A stretch of 64,000 nucleotides of DNA from Streptomyces yatensis (GCF_018069625.1 NZ_CP072941.1:3224001-3288000), one strand, 5' to 3'; counted from the stretch's first letter, positions 35,726-45,050 are shown. Translations and numbers: made by a program. Notes: generated by a model from the letters alone, not told the origin.

Positions 35726-36715
35726 ATGGCCGTCACCCTTCCGCGCCTGGACCGGCGCCGTGCCCTGCAGTCCGCCGCCGCGGGCCTCGTCGCCCTGGGG
35801 CTGCTGCTGTGGTGGCTGCTGACCGTGGGCGGCGGCCCCTCGCCCAGCGGCCGGGCGACCTTCGCGACCGGGGTCTCCACCGGGGTTTACGACACCTATG
35901 GCCGGATGCTCGAACGGGACCTCGCCCGGGACCTCCCGGATGTCGATGTGCGGCTGGAACAGACCAGGGGATCCCCGGACAACGTCCAACGGCTGGCCCG
36001 GGGCAAGGCCACCTTCGCCATCGCCGCCACCGACGCCGTCGCCGCCTACCAGGGCGAGGGCGCGGGGCGGCTGCGGGCCTGCGCCCGGCTGTACGACGAC
36101 TACATGCAGCTGGTCGTGCCGAGGGGCTCCTCCGTGCGATCGGCCCGCGACCTGAAGAATTTGCGGGTGGGCGTGGGCGACGACGGCTCGGGCGTGCAGC
36201 TGATCACCCGGGCGCTGATCAAGGCCGCCGGGCTCGACTTCAACCGGGACATCCGGGCCGAGCGGGTCGGCATCGACGCCATGCCGAGGCTGCTGCGGCA
36301 GGGCAAGCTCGACGCCTTCTTCTGGTCGGGCGGACTGCCGACCACCGCGGTGCGCACCCTGGCCCACGCCTACCCGATCCGGCTCGTCCAGCTCGGCGAC
36401 CTCACCGGCCCGCTGCACCGGCAGGGCGGGGTGACGCGCTACTACCGGGCGGCCACCGTGCCCGCCGACGCCTACGAGGAGATACGCAGGCCGGAGCCGG
36501 TCAAGACGATCGCCGTACCGAACCTTCTGGTCACCACGGACCGGGTGGACCCCGATCTGGCGGAGGGCGTCACCCGCACGGTGATAGAGAACCGGGACCG
36601 CATCGGGGCGAAGGTGCACGCCGCACAGAAGGTGGACCTGCGGACCGCCGTCTTCACCGATCCGCTCGCCCTCCACCAGGGCGCGGCGCGCTATTACCGC
36701 TCGGTCAAGCCGTAG
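35726..36715 (+). CDS. TAXI-family TRAP-type solute-binding protein
   Basis: 329 aa from ATG at 35726. An N-terminal membrane anchor (residues ~12-34) is followed by FATGVSTGVYDTYGRMLERD, the TAXI motif region. LARGKATFAIAATDA, NLRVGVGDDGSGVQLI and KLDAFFWSGGLPT complete a periplasmic-binding-like two-domain pattern. TAXI proteins normally feed a TRAP permease; no DctM-like gene lies in the window. The nearest downstream gene is the histidine kinase gluK on the opposite strand. I recall TAXI proteins in this glutamate neighbourhood, but a sensing role is inference. Confidence 0.85.
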   Translation: MAVTLPRLDRRRALQSAAAGLVALGLLLWWLLTVGGGPSPSGRATFATGVSTGVYDTYGRMLERDLARDLPDVDVRLEQTRGSPDNVQRLARGKATFAIAATDAVAAYQGEGAGRLRACARLYDDYMQLVVPRGSSVRSARDLKNLRVGVGDDGSGVQLITRALIKAAGLDFNRDIRAERVGIDAMPRLLRQGKLDAFFWSGGLPTTAVRTLAHAYPIRLVQLGDLTGPLHRQGGVTRYYRAATVPADAYEEIRRPEPVKTIAVPNLLVTTDRVDPDLAEGVTRTVIENRDRIGAKVHAAQKVDLRTAVFTDPLALHQGAARYYRSVKP

Positions 36716-36958
36716 CCGGTACTACGCCCGAGGTCGGCCGAAACCGCCGACCTGCCGCACGTCCTCGCCGGTGTGGCCGTCGGTGCCGTCCACCGCGCAA
36801 GGAAAGGGCTGTGGCACCACCCGTCGCCCATCGTGTGGCCGCCGCCGGTGACGTACCCGGAGATGCGGGCGATGGCCGCCGAGATCCTGCCCGGCTCGCT
36901 GTACCGCCGCCATCTCCTGTGGCGCTACAGCATCGTCTGGCGCAAGCCGCGGGCCTGA
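36716..36958 (+). pseudogene. Remnant resembling the C-terminus of a short-chain dehydrogenase
   Basis: The frame is open from just after the TAXI stop (tag at 36713-36715) to 36958. It reads VLAGVAVGAVHRARKGLW, then PSPIVWPPPV and LPGSLYRRHLLWRYSIVWRK. This resembles the end of SDR oxidoreductases (helix, VWxPP, basic LP..WR tail) without Rossmann fold or active-site Tyr-Lys. No ribosome site is clear; GTG at 36773 is the only plausible start. It may also be a small real gene. Confidence 0.35.
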
Positions 36959-37017
36959 GCGGCTCGTGGCCCGCTCCCCCGCCCGTCCTTAAGGTCTTCC
37001 GCACGTCCTTACGGTCT

Positions 37018-38463
37018 TCACGTTCTCATCGGGCCCGGTCCCTTCACCTGCTCACCCGGTCCGGTGCGCGGGACGGTGATCGTCACGCGCAGCCCGCGGG
37101 GCTCGTTGGGGGCGTAGTGGATCGTGCCCCCTCCCGCCGCGAGCAGGGCGCGGGTGATGGACAGGCCCAGGCCCGAACCCGAGATGTTCTGGTGGCGGCT
37201 GCTGCGCCAGAAGCGGTCGCCGACCCGGGCGAGTTCGTCCTCGGTGAGGCCCGGTCCGCCGTCCGCGACGACGATCGCGACGGTGTCGCCGTCGGTGCGC
37301 GCCGAGACCTCCACATGCGCCCCCTCGGGCGTGAACTTCAGGGCGTTGTCGACGACGGCGTCCAGCGCGCTGGACAGGGCCACCGGGTCGGCCCAGCCGG
37401 TGATGGCGGCGGGGCCGGTGTAGGCGAGACCGACCTCCTCCCGTTCGGCCACCAGAAGCCAGGCATCCACCCGGTCGGTCGCCAGCTCCGCGATATCGGT
37501 GAGCCGCAGATCGGCGGCGGAGTGCTCGGCCAGGGCGAGGTCGAGCAGATCGTCCAGGACGCTGGCCAGGCGCTTGCCCTCCGCGCGCACCGAGGCGATC
37601 TCCTCATGGCCGTCCGGCAGCTCCAGCGCCAGCAGCTCGATGCGCAGCAACAGCGCGGAGAGGGGATTGCGCAGCTGGTGGGAGGCGTCGGCGACGAACG
37701 CCCGCTGCTGCTCCAGGACTTGTTCGACGTTGTCGGCCATCTCGTTGAACGAGCGGGCGAGCCGCCGCAGTTCCGGGGGACCCGACGCGGCCGCGACACG
37801 TGACTGCATCCGCCCGGTCGCGATGTCGTGGGTCGCGGTGTCCAGGACGCGCACGGGCCGCAGCACCCATCCGGTCAGCCGGAAGGCGGCCCCCACGGCC
37901 AGCAGCATCGCGGCGCCCTCGCCGGCGCCGATGACCAGCCAGCCGTGCAGGGTCCGCGACCGCATCTGGCCGGTGGGCGAGTCGGTGACGACGACGGCCA
38001 CCACGTCCCCGTCGCGGACTACGGGGGAGGCGACGGTGAGCCTGCCCCGCTGCCAGGGCCACACCTGGGGCGGATCGTGGCTGCGGCGCCCGGCGAGGGC
38101 CTCGTCGAACGCCCGGGCGCTCTCGCCCGTGTCCGGCAGCCGCCAGCTGCCGGGCGCCTCGGCCATGGGCGGCGCGTCCTGGTCCCGGTAGAAGACCCCG
38201 GCCCGGATGCCGTACAGATCGTGGTAGCGCTTGAGCTCCGCACGCAGGGTGTCCAGCCGCTCGTCCCCCTCGGCGCCGACCTCACCCGTCGGCCCGGCGG
38301 TGACGAACTGGGCGAGCGCGGCGAAGCGTGCGGTGTCGTCGATCCGGTCGACGACCACCCGCTGCTGCTCCCGGGCGGCCACGCTCCCGGCGAGCGGGAA
38401 GCCGAGCGCGAGCAGCACGCCCGCCATGAGGACGATGAGAAGCGGGAGGAGTCGGGTGCGCAC
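37018..38463 (-). CDS. gluK: Sensor histidine kinase GluK
   Basis: 481 aa. Two membrane segments (MRTRLLPLLIVLMAGVLLAL and ~170-190, LHGWLVIGAGEGAAMLLAVG) bracket an extracytoplasmic sensor of ~140 residues. HAMP follows, then the dimerisation box with phospho-His in FVADASHQLRNPL and the ATPase domain (VVDNALKF, DGGPGL, SGSGLGLSI). It starts 18 bp after the response regulator stop. In S. coelicolor the homologous pair beside gluABCD is GluR-GluK, reported to respond to glutamate; identity here rests on synteny. Confidence 0.85.
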   Translation of the reverse strand: MRTRLLPLLIVLMAGVLLALGFPLAGSVAAREQQRVVVDRIDDTARFAALAQFVTAGPTGEVGAEGDERLDTLRAELKRYHDLYGIRAGVFYRDQDAPPMAEAPGSWRLPDTGESARAFDEALAGRRSHDPPQVWPWQRGRLTVASPVVRDGDVVAVVVTDSPTGQMRSRTLHGWLVIGAGEGAAMLLAVGAAFRLTGWVLRPVRVLDTATHDIATGRMQSRVAAASGPPELRRLARSFNEMADNVEQVLEQQRAFVADASHQLRNPLSALLLRIELLALELPDGHEEIASVRAEGKRLASVLDDLLDLALAEHSAADLRLTDIAELATDRVDAWLLVAEREEVGLAYTGPAAITGWADPVALSSALDAVVDNALKFTPEGAHVEVSARTDGDTVAIVVADGGPGLTEDELARVGDRFWRSSRHQNISGSGLGLSITRALLAAGGGTIHYAPNEPRGLRVTITVPRTGPGEQVKGPGPMRT

Positions 38464-38481
38464 CTGAGGCGTTCCGGTCGC

Positions 38482-39192
38482 TCAGTGGGCCGGGGCGACG
38501 AGGCGGTAGCCCACCCCGCGCACCGTCTCGATCAGGGCGGGCATCCGCAGTTTGGAGCGCAGGGAGGCGACATGGACCTCCAGGGTGCGCCCCGTCCCCT
38601 CCCAACTGGTGCGCCAGACCTCGCTGATGATCTGCTCCCGGCGGAAGACGACACCGGGGCGCTGGGCGAGCAGGGCGAGCAGATCGAACTCCTTGCGGGT
38701 GAGCGAGACGGTCGTGCCGTTGACGGAGACCTGGCGGGTGGGCAGCTCGATGGTCACCGGGCCCAGCCGCAGCGGCGGGTGGGGGCCGTGCGGGCCCTCG
38801 TCGGCGCCATGGCCCGTGTCCTGGACTGCGGTGCGGCGGCTGACGGCGTGGATGCGGGCGAGCAGCTCCATGGTGTCGTACGGCTTGACCACATAGTCGT
38901 CGGCGCCGAGGTTGAGCCCGTGTATGCGTGAGCGCACATCGGCACGCGCGGTCACCATGATCACGGGGGTGGCGGTGCGCTTGCGGATCTTGCCGCACAC
39001 CTCGAAACCGTCCTGGTCGGGCAGGCCGAGGTCGAGGAGTACGACGCCGAAGGGGGCGCCGGTGTCGGGCAGCAGCGCCTGGAGCGCCTCCTCGCCGCTG
39101 CGGGCGTGGGTGACCTCGAAACCATGCTTGGAGAGGATGGCGGACAGGGCCGCGGCGACGTGGTTGTCGTCCTCGACGAGCAGCAGTCTCAC
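38482..39192 (-). CDS. gluR: Response regulator GluR (OmpR/PhoB type)
   Basis: 236 aa from GTG at 39192 ([16 protein letters not shown]), GGAGG five bases upstream; the frame to 39333 has no such site. The receiver domain has acidic DD at ~8-9, phospho-Asp in [11 protein letters not shown] (~54) and Lys in YVVKPYD (~108). The winged HTH domain (~145-236) contains [12 protein letters not shown] and [13 protein letters not shown]. It diverges from gluA across 306 bp, so it is well placed to control the transporter. Confidence 0.88.
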   Translation of the reverse strand: MRLLLVEDDNHVAAALSAILSKHGFEVTHARSGEEALQALLPDTGAPFGVVLLDLGLPDQDGFEVCGKIRKRTATPVIMVTARADVRSRIHGLNLGADDYVVKPYDTMELLARIHAVSRRTAVQDTGHGADEGPHGPHPPLRLGPVTIELPTRQVSVNGTTVSLTRKEFDLLALLAQRPGVVFRREQIISEVWRTSWEGTGRTLEVHVASLRSKLRMPALIETVRGVGYRLVAPAH

Positions 39193-39432
39193 CAGCCCCT
39201 CCGCCACCTTCCCGTACCGGCGGAGACGCGTCCCGTACGCGCCCCCGTCACCATGGCTTCGAATGCGGCCACGAACATGGCCACAGGGCATCCACCCCGA
39301 TCGAGGGGCACCCGTCAAGACGCATTCGGTCACACACCGGTTTCCGTTATGCAGCCGGTACGGCGCGCGTCCCTTCGTTCACACAGCGTGTCACGCCGCA
39401 GCCAGATCGTTATCCTCAATTTCAGCTCAGAT

Positions 39433-39462
39433 GTAATGACGCTGGTCGCGGCAGGTCATTAC
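39433..39462. promoter_or_regulatory. Perfect inverted repeat GTAATGAC-N14-GTCATTAC upstream of gluA
   Basis: Two 8-bp arms 22 bp apart start-to-start, about two helical turns, 37 bp upstream of the gluA ATG. It is AT-rich compared with its surroundings. It probably is a regulator site for gluABCD. GluR is OmpR-type and would more usually bind direct repeats, so another regulator is possible. Confidence 0.55.
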
Positions 39463-39498
39463 TGTCCTCCCAACCGAGGAGGACGGAGCGAGACGCCG

Positions 39499-40275
39499 AT
39501 GAGCGAAGTATCGGTGACCAAGGACGCCGCACCAGTGGCGAACGCGTTGGTTGCGCTGTCAGGAGTCAACAAGCACTTCGGCGCGCTGCATGTGCTCCAG
39601 GACATCGACCTGACCATCAGCCGGGGCGAAGTGGTCGTCGTCATCGGGCCGTCCGGGTCCGGGAAGTCGACGCTGTGCCGCACGGTCAACCGGCTGGAGA
39701 CGATCGACGCCGGTTCCATCACGATCGACGGCAAGCCGCTGCCCCAGGAGGGCAAGGAGCTCGCCCGGCTGCGCGCCGACGTCGGCATGGTCTTCCAGTC
39801 CTTCAACCTCTTCGCGCACAAGACGGTGCTCGAGAACGTGATGCTGGGCCAGGTCAAGGTCCGTAAGACGGACAAGAAGGCCGCCGAGGAGAAGGCCCGC
39901 ACGCTGCTCGACCGGGTGGGCGTCGGCGCCCAGGCGGACAAGTACCCCGCGCAGCTCTCCGGTGGCCAGCAGCAGCGCGTGGCGATCGCGCGCGCCCTGG
40001 CCATGGACCCGAAGGTGATGCTCTTCGACGAGCCGACCTCGGCGCTGGACCCGGAGATGATCAACGAGGTGCTGGAGGTCATGCAGCAGCTCGCCCGGGA
40101 CGGCATGACCATGGTCGTCGTCACCCACGAGATGGGCTTCGCCCGCTCCGCCGCGAACCGGGTGGTCTTCATGGCCGACGGCCGGATCGTCGAAGAGGCC
40201 GAGCCGGAGCAGTTCTTCAGCAACCCGCGCAGCGACCGGGCCAAGGACTTCCTGTCGAAGATCCTTCACCACTGA
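39499..40275 (+). CDS. gluA: Glutamate ABC transporter ATP-binding protein
   Basis: 258 aa from ATG at 39499; GGAG lies ten bases upstream and AGGAGG a little further. Walker [13 protein letters not shown] (~54), Q-loop VFQSFNLF, signature [12 protein letters not shown] (~152), Walker [15 protein letters not shown], His in VVTHEM. It energises glutamate uptake. First gene of gluABCD; the four genes are in order with 89-, 73- and -4-bp junctions. Confidence 0.95.
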   Translation: MSEVSVTKDAAPVANALVALSGVNKHFGALHVLQDIDLTISRGEVVVVIGPSGSGKSTLCRTVNRLETIDAGSITIDGKPLPQEGKELARLRADVGMVFQSFNLFAHKTVLENVMLGQVKVRKTDKKAAEEKARTLLDRVGVGAQADKYPAQLSGGQQQRVAIARALAMDPKVMLFDEPTSALDPEMINEVLEVMQQLARDGMTMVVVTHEMGFARSAANRVVFMADGRIVEEAEPEQFFSNPRSDRAKDFLSKILHH

Positions 40276-40364
40276 GTCCACGCCGGCCCGGCAGACCGCC
40301 GGCACGTTCGCCACTGCGTATCTGGACCACTGGACCACGTACTGAACACAGAGGGATGGGCACC

Positions 40365-41276
40365 ATGAGGATTCGTAAGACGGCCGCGGCGGCCACGGTG
40401 GTTCTCGCGCTGGCCGCGACGGCGACCGCCTGTGGCGGCGAGAAGGGCACCGCCGGCGACAAGCCGAAGGGCGGCGAGGTCTTCAGCGGCGACTACACGG
40501 TCGCGAAGGACGTGAAGATCGACTCGCCGACCCTGAAGGCGGCGCAGAAGCGCGGCAAGATCGTCATCGGCGCCAAGGCCGACCAGCCCTTCCTCGGGTT
40601 CCAGGACACCGAGGGCAAGCGCTCCGGCTTCGACATCGAGATCGCCAAGATGGTCGCCGCCGACCTCGGCTTCTCCGCGGACAAGATCACCTTCAAGACG
40701 GTGGACTCCAACGTCCGCGAGACCTCGATCTCCAAGGGCCAGGTCGACTACTACGTCGGCACCTACACCATCAACGACGAGCGCAAGAAGCAGGTCGGCT
40801 TCGCGGGCCCGTACTACCAGGCCGGTGCCGACCTCCTCGTCCGCATGGAGGACAAGGGCAAGATCACCGGCCCGGACAGCATCAAGGGCAAGAAGGTCTG
40901 CTCGATCGTCGGCTCCACCCCGCTCCAGGAGATCAAGAAGCCGAAGTACGGAGCCAAGACCACCGAGCTGAGCAAGTACTCGCTCTGCGTCAAGCAGCTG
41001 CTCGACGGCCAGGTCGACGCGGTCACCACCGACGACGCGATCCTCAAGGGTTACGCCGCCCAGCGCTCCACCAAGCTGCACGTGGTCGGCAAGCCGTTCA
41101 CCGAGGAGCCGTACGGCATCGGCATGAACAAGAACGACAAGGCGCTCCGCGACGCGATCAGCGACTCGCTCGAGAAGCACATCAAGAACGGCGACTACAA
41201 GAAGGCGTACGAAGGCACGCTCGGCAAGTCCGGCTCCTCCTACGTCGCCCCGAAGACCCCCCTGCCCCGCTACTGA
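40365..41276 (+). CDS. gluB: Glutamate-binding lipoprotein of the ABC transporter
   Basis: 303 aa from ATG at 40365. An earlier ATG at 40356 touches GAGGG and is too close, whereas 40365 leaves nine bases. Signal peptide with lipobox LAATATACGG (Cys near residue 23). Binding-protein motifs are KRSGFDIEIAKMVAADLG, VDYYVGTYTINDERKKQVGF and VDAVTTDDAILKGY. It captures glutamate outside the membrane for GluC/GluD. Confidence 0.95.
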   Translation: MRIRKTAAAATVVLALAATATACGGEKGTAGDKPKGGEVFSGDYTVAKDVKIDSPTLKAAQKRGKIVIGAKADQPFLGFQDTEGKRSGFDIEIAKMVAADLGFSADKITFKTVDSNVRETSISKGQVDYYVGTYTINDERKKQVGFAGPYYQAGADLLVRMEDKGKITGPDSIKGKKVCSIVGSTPLQEIKKPKYGAKTTELSKYSLCVKQLLDGQVDAVTTDDAILKGYAAQRSTKLHVVGKPFTEEPYGIGMNKNDKALRDAISDSLEKHIKNGDYKKAYEGTLGKSGSSYVAPKTPLPRY

Positions 41277-41349
41277 GCAGGATTCCCCGTTCGCCTGGAA
41301 GCCGGTGCGCTCCGCACGCCGCTGACCTGACCGCTACCGCGGAGAATCG

Positions 41350-41997
41350 ATGAACGTACTCCTCGATCATTTGCCCCAGTTCCGTGAGGGGTTCCTGGGA
41401 ACCCTTTCCATCACGGCGGCCAGTGCGGCGCTGGCTCTCGTCCTGGGCATTGTCATAGCCGGCTTCCGGGTGTCGCCCATACCGCCGCTGCGGGCCTTCG
41501 GGACGGCGTGGGTCACCCTGCTGCGCAACACCCCGCTGACCCTGCTGTTCCTGATCGCGTTCTTCGTGATCCCGCAGATCTTCTTCCCCGGAACGAGCCC
41601 GTTCGTTCTCGCCATGGGGGCGCTGGGCTGCTACACGTCGTCCTTCGTCTGCGAGGCCGTGCGGTCCGGTATCAACACCGTGCCGCTCGGCCAGGCGGAG
41701 GCCGCCCGCAGCCTGGGGATGACCTTCTTCCAGACCCTCCGGCTGATCGTGCTCCCCCAGGCCACCCGGTCCGTGATTCCCCCCATGAGCAGCATCTTCA
41801 TCGCGCTCACCAAGAACTCGGCCATCGCCGGGGCGTTCAGCAACACCGAACTGTTCAACGTCTCGAAGCTGCTGAGCGACAAGGGCTTCGCGATCGGCTG
41901 GATCTTCCTGTGGATCGCGCTGTGCTACCTGGTCATCACCTTCGCCATCAGCGGTCTCTTCCGACTGCTGGAGAGCCGCCTGGAGGTGGCCCGATGA
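41350..41997 (+). CDS. gluC: Glutamate ABC transporter permease
   Basis: 215 aa, ATG at 41350 with GGAG five bases upstream. Five hydrophobic segments; the polar amino-acid permease motif is SFVCEAVRSGINTVPLGQAEAA (EAA loop) near 95-120 and TRSVIPPMSSIFIALTKNSA. It forms the channel with GluD; stop and gluD start overlap (ATGA). Confidence 0.94.
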   Translation: MNVLLDHLPQFREGFLGTLSITAASAALALVLGIVIAGFRVSPIPPLRAFGTAWVTLLRNTPLTLLFLIAFFVIPQIFFPGTSPFVLAMGALGCYTSSFVCEAVRSGINTVPLGQAEAARSLGMTFFQTLRLIVLPQATRSVIPPMSSIFIALTKNSAIAGAFSNTELFNVSKLLSDKGFAIGWIFLWIALCYLVITFAISGLFRLLESRLEVAR

Positions 41998-42938
41998 GCT
42001 CGAGCGTCCTGTACGACGCCCCCGGCCCCAAGGCCCGCATCCGGAACCGCATCTACTCCGTCGTCGGCGGCCTGGCCGTCCTCGGGCTGATCGTCTTCGC
42101 CGTGGTGCGGCTGAACGACAAGGGCCAGTTCGCGCCCGAGATGTGGGACATCTTCAACTACGCGGGCGTGCGGACCAGCATCCGCGACGGCGTGGTCACC
42201 ACCTTGAAGGTGTTCGCGGTCGCCGCGGTCCTCTCGCTGGTCCTCGGTGTCCTGCTCGCCGTCGGCCGGCTCTCGGACCACAAGGCCGTCCGCTGGTTCG
42301 CGACCGGATTCATCGAGCTGTTCCGGGCCGTCCCGCTGCTCATCACCATCTACGTGCTGTGGGTGCTCTTCCTGACCTACCGGTCGGACCTGGGCCTCAG
42401 CGGTGACAACACCGGCTTCTGGGCCCTGGTCATCGGCCTGACCGTCTACAACGGCTCGGTCCAGGCCGAGGTGTTGCGGGCGGGCATCAACTCGGTGCCC
42501 AGGGGCCAGAGCGAGGCCGCCTACGCCCTGGGCATGCGCAAGACCCAGGTCATGATGACGGTCCTGGTGCCGCAGGCCGTACGGGCGATGCTGCCGACCA
42601 TCATCAGCCAGCTGGTGGTGACGCTGAAGGACACCTCCCTCGGCTATGTCATCACCTACCAGGAGCTGCTGTTCCAGCTTCAGCAGCTGGCCGGCAACAT
42701 CGTCGTCAACGACGACAACCCCTACGTTCCGGTGATCATCGTCGGCGGCGCCATCTACATCGCGATGTGTCTGGCCCTCTCCGCCCTCGCCACCTGGATC
42801 GAGCGGCGCGGCCGGCGCGCCAAGACCGGCATCCGGGTCGCGGACGCGGGCCAGCCGCTGGCGGCCGCCGACGCGCTCGACGTCGTCGACCACTCCGCGG
42901 TCTCCGCCCCCGACGCGCCCACCGGCAAGACGAACTGA
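41994..42938 (+). CDS. gluD: Glutamate ABC transporter permease
   Basis: 314 aa from ATG at 41994, overlapping the gluC stop, with GGAGG seven bases upstream. Longer than GluC owing to an N-terminal cytoplasmic piece and a ~45-residue tail (ADAGQPLAAADALDVV). EAA loop: VLRAGINSVPRGQSEAAYAL. Segment LVVTLKDTSLGYVITYQELL is typical of glutamate/polar amino-acid permeases. The operon ends at a hairpin at 43053. Confidence 0.94.
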   Translation: MSSSVLYDAPGPKARIRNRIYSVVGGLAVLGLIVFAVVRLNDKGQFAPEMWDIFNYAGVRTSIRDGVVTTLKVFAVAAVLSLVLGVLLAVGRLSDHKAVRWFATGFIELFRAVPLLITIYVLWVLFLTYRSDLGLSGDNTGFWALVIGLTVYNGSVQAEVLRAGINSVPRGQSEAAYALGMRKTQVMMTVLVPQAVRAMLPTIISQLVVTLKDTSLGYVITYQELLFQLQQLAGNIVVNDDNPYVPVIIVGGAIYIAMCLALSALATWIERRGRRAKTGIRVADAGQPLAAADALDVVDHSAVSAPDAPTGKTN

Positions 42939-42968
42939 GGAGCCGTCCGGGCGACCGGGAGGACGAGC

Positions 42969-43016
42969 GACCGGGCGACCGGGCGGAGGTCCGACCGGGC
43001 GACCGGCCGGAGGTCC
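42969..43016. repeat. Two 24-bp direct repeats after gluD
   Basis: GACCGGGCGACCGGGCGGAG-type units at 42969-42992 and 42993-43016 differ at one base and continue as degenerate GACCGG copies. They lie between the gluD stop and its terminator; function is not evident. Confidence 0.7.
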
Positions 43017-43052
43017 GACCGGAGGGCCGGGCGGATGAGCGAAACCCTTACC

Positions 43053-43080
43053 AGGGCGGTGGCGCACGCGCCACCGCCCT
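43053..43080 (+). terminator. gluABCD terminator
   Basis: AGGGCGGTGGCG pairs exactly with CGCCACCGCCCT around a CACG loop, followed by TCGTCGCTT. Confidence 0.8.
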
Positions 43081-43197
43081 TCGTCGCTTGACGCGGGCAG
43101 CGGCAGTGGGTTGCATGCTTTCTGTGATCGCTCACCGGGTTTCAACTGCCAATTTCCGTACGTCATGTACGACCCGCAGGGCCACAGGAACCGCACC

Positions 43198-44949
43198 GTG
43201 GACCCGGTGATCGTCGCCGGGGCGGGCCCGGTCGGCCTCACCCTGGCCCTGGCCCTGGCGCGCCTCGAGGTGCCCGTCATCCTGCTGGACGAGTCCACGG
43301 GCGGTGAGGAGAGCCGGCTGGCCCGCACCGTCGTGTTGCGCCCGGACGCGGCCGCCCTGCTGGAGCGGCTGGGCTGCCGGGTCACCGCCCGGACGCGGCC
43401 GTGGACCGGATGGCGCACGATGCGGCGTCGGCAGCTGGTACGGCAGGTGCCCCTCACGCCCGGCAGCCTCTTCGGGGGCGAGCGCGGCGCCGGCGGTCTC
43501 TTCGGCGGACAGCGCGGCGCCGGCGGCTGGGACGGCGGCCTTACGGAGGCCATGGACTCCCCCGGCGACGACGGGCCGGAGGACGAGGCGGCACCGGCGC
43601 CGACGGCCTCACCAGTGCATCTGCCCCAGCATGAGCTCACCCGGGCGCTGCGGGGCTCGCTGGCCGCCATCGGCGACGAGGACCTCGTCCGCATCGTCTC
43701 CGGAAGCCGGATCGACAGCCTGGAGCAGGACGACCACGGGGTCGGGGTGCGCACCCGGGGCGCCCAGGCCACCTGGTGGCGGGGCAGCTATCTGGTGGGC
43801 TGCGACGGGCCCCGGTCCACCGTCCGCAAGCTCCTGGGCGTGCGCTTCCCGGGCCGTACGGCGGTGGAGCGGCACGCCGTCGCGGCGCTGCGGGCCGAAC
43901 TCCCCTGGCCCGGCGAGGCCGTGCTGCACCGCTCCCCGCCCTGGCGCAGCATCGACGCCGAGGTGACCGCGCGGCCGTTGCCGCACAGCCTGTGGCGGGT
44001 CGACTGGCTGCTGCCGCCCGGCCGCGACCTCGTCACCCCCGATGCCCTGCTGGTGCGGGTGCGCGACACCCTCACGGGGTGGTGCGGGGATTCCGAGCCC
44101 CCCTATGAGCTCCTGGACACCGGCGTGCACACCGTGCACCACCGGCTCGCGCTGCGCTGGCGAGTGGGGCGCGCCTTCCTGGCCGGGGACGCCGCCCATC
44201 TGCTGGGTGCGCTCGGCACCCAGGGGCTCGAAGAGGGGCTGCGGGACGTGGACAACCTCGCCTGGAAACTGTCCCTGGCCTGGCACCACGGGGCCTCGGA
44301 GGCGCTGCTGGACAGCTATCAGGCGGAGCGGCGCGGAGCCGTGGGGGCCCGGCTGCGCGCGGCGGACCAGGCGCTGCCGCTGGTGCGGGCGGCCGGCGGC
44401 TGGCACGCGGTGCGGCGCACCGTGCGGCCCGGCGGGGCGCGCGGGCACGACGCGCTGCTCACCGACGGCCACCTCGGACAGGGGCCGCTGGGCGCGCCGC
44501 CGGTCTACGACCGTTCGCCGCTGGCCCCGGCAGCGCCGCCGGATGGCTCGATCACGGTGGGTACGGCTCCCGGGGCGCCGGTCGCCGATGTGCCGGTGAC
44601 CGCGCCGGACGGCTCGGTCGTACGGCTGCGGGAGCGGCTCGGCCGGGAGCTGCTGGTGGTGCTGGTCGCGCCCGGCACCGGGGTGTGGGACCGCCGCCAC
44701 TGGATGCGTGCGGGGCTGATGCCGCGGCTGGCGGCGGCCGTCGCGGCGCTGCCCCTGCGCACCGAGCTGCTGGTCGCCGAGGCGTATCCGGGGGCCCCGG
44801 CGCACACCGTGCTGCTGGTGCGGCCGGACGGCCATCTCGCCGCCGCGCTGTCCGGGGTGCGGCCGAGCGCGCTGTACGCGTGCGCGGACGCGGCCCGGGG
44901 CGGGAACGCGGCCAGGGGCGTACCGGCGGAGGCGAGCGCGCGGCAGTAG
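43198..44949 (+). CDS. FAD-dependent aromatic monooxygenase
   Basis: 583 aa from GTG at 43198 (VDPVIVAGAGPVGLTLAL), which has AGGAA seven bases upstream; ATG at 43165 is an alternative without a ribosome site. It is a PHBH-class flavin hydroxylase. FAD-binding AGAGPVG is at ~7-13, the DG motif LVGCDGPRSTVRK near 200, and the FAD ribityl motif FLAGDAAHLLGALGTQG near 325, with NLAWKL. A thioredoxin-like C-terminal domain (~455-570) fits the larger hydroxylases. Residues ~88-110 hold a tandem repeat (LFGGERGAGG LFGGQRGAGG). The substrate is unknown. It stands alone between two terminators. Confidence 0.88.
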   Translation: MDPVIVAGAGPVGLTLALALARLEVPVILLDESTGGEESRLARTVVLRPDAAALLERLGCRVTARTRPWTGWRTMRRRQLVRQVPLTPGSLFGGERGAGGLFGGQRGAGGWDGGLTEAMDSPGDDGPEDEAAPAPTASPVHLPQHELTRALRGSLAAIGDEDLVRIVSGSRIDSLEQDDHGVGVRTRGAQATWWRGSYLVGCDGPRSTVRKLLGVRFPGRTAVERHAVAALRAELPWPGEAVLHRSPPWRSIDAEVTARPLPHSLWRVDWLLPPGRDLVTPDALLVRVRDTLTGWCGDSEPPYELLDTGVHTVHHRLALRWRVGRAFLAGDAAHLLGALGTQGLEEGLRDVDNLAWKLSLAWHHGASEALLDSYQAERRGAVGARLRAADQALPLVRAAGGWHAVRRTVRPGGARGHDALLTDGHLGQGPLGAPPVYDRSPLAPAAPPDGSITVGTAPGAPVADVPVTAPDGSVVRLRERLGRELLVVLVAPGTGVWDRRHWMRAGLMPRLAAAVAALPLRTELLVAEAYPGAPAHTVLLVRPDGHLAAALSGVRPSALYACADAARGGNAARGVPAEASARQ

Positions 44950-44967
44950 TGCGGGATCGACCGAGGA

Positions 44968-45013
44968 GGCCGCGCGCCGGAGCGCGCTCGGTCTCGCGAT
45001 CCGGCGCGCGGCC
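44968..45013 (+). terminator. Terminator of the monooxygenase gene
   Basis: GGCCGCGCGCCGG (44968-44980) is an exact reverse complement of 45001-45013 with a 20-base loop, starting 19 bp after the stop. Confidence 0.65.
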
Positions 45014-45050
45014 GGTTGTTCTCCGGGCGTTGCGGTCAGTCCCGGGGCGC

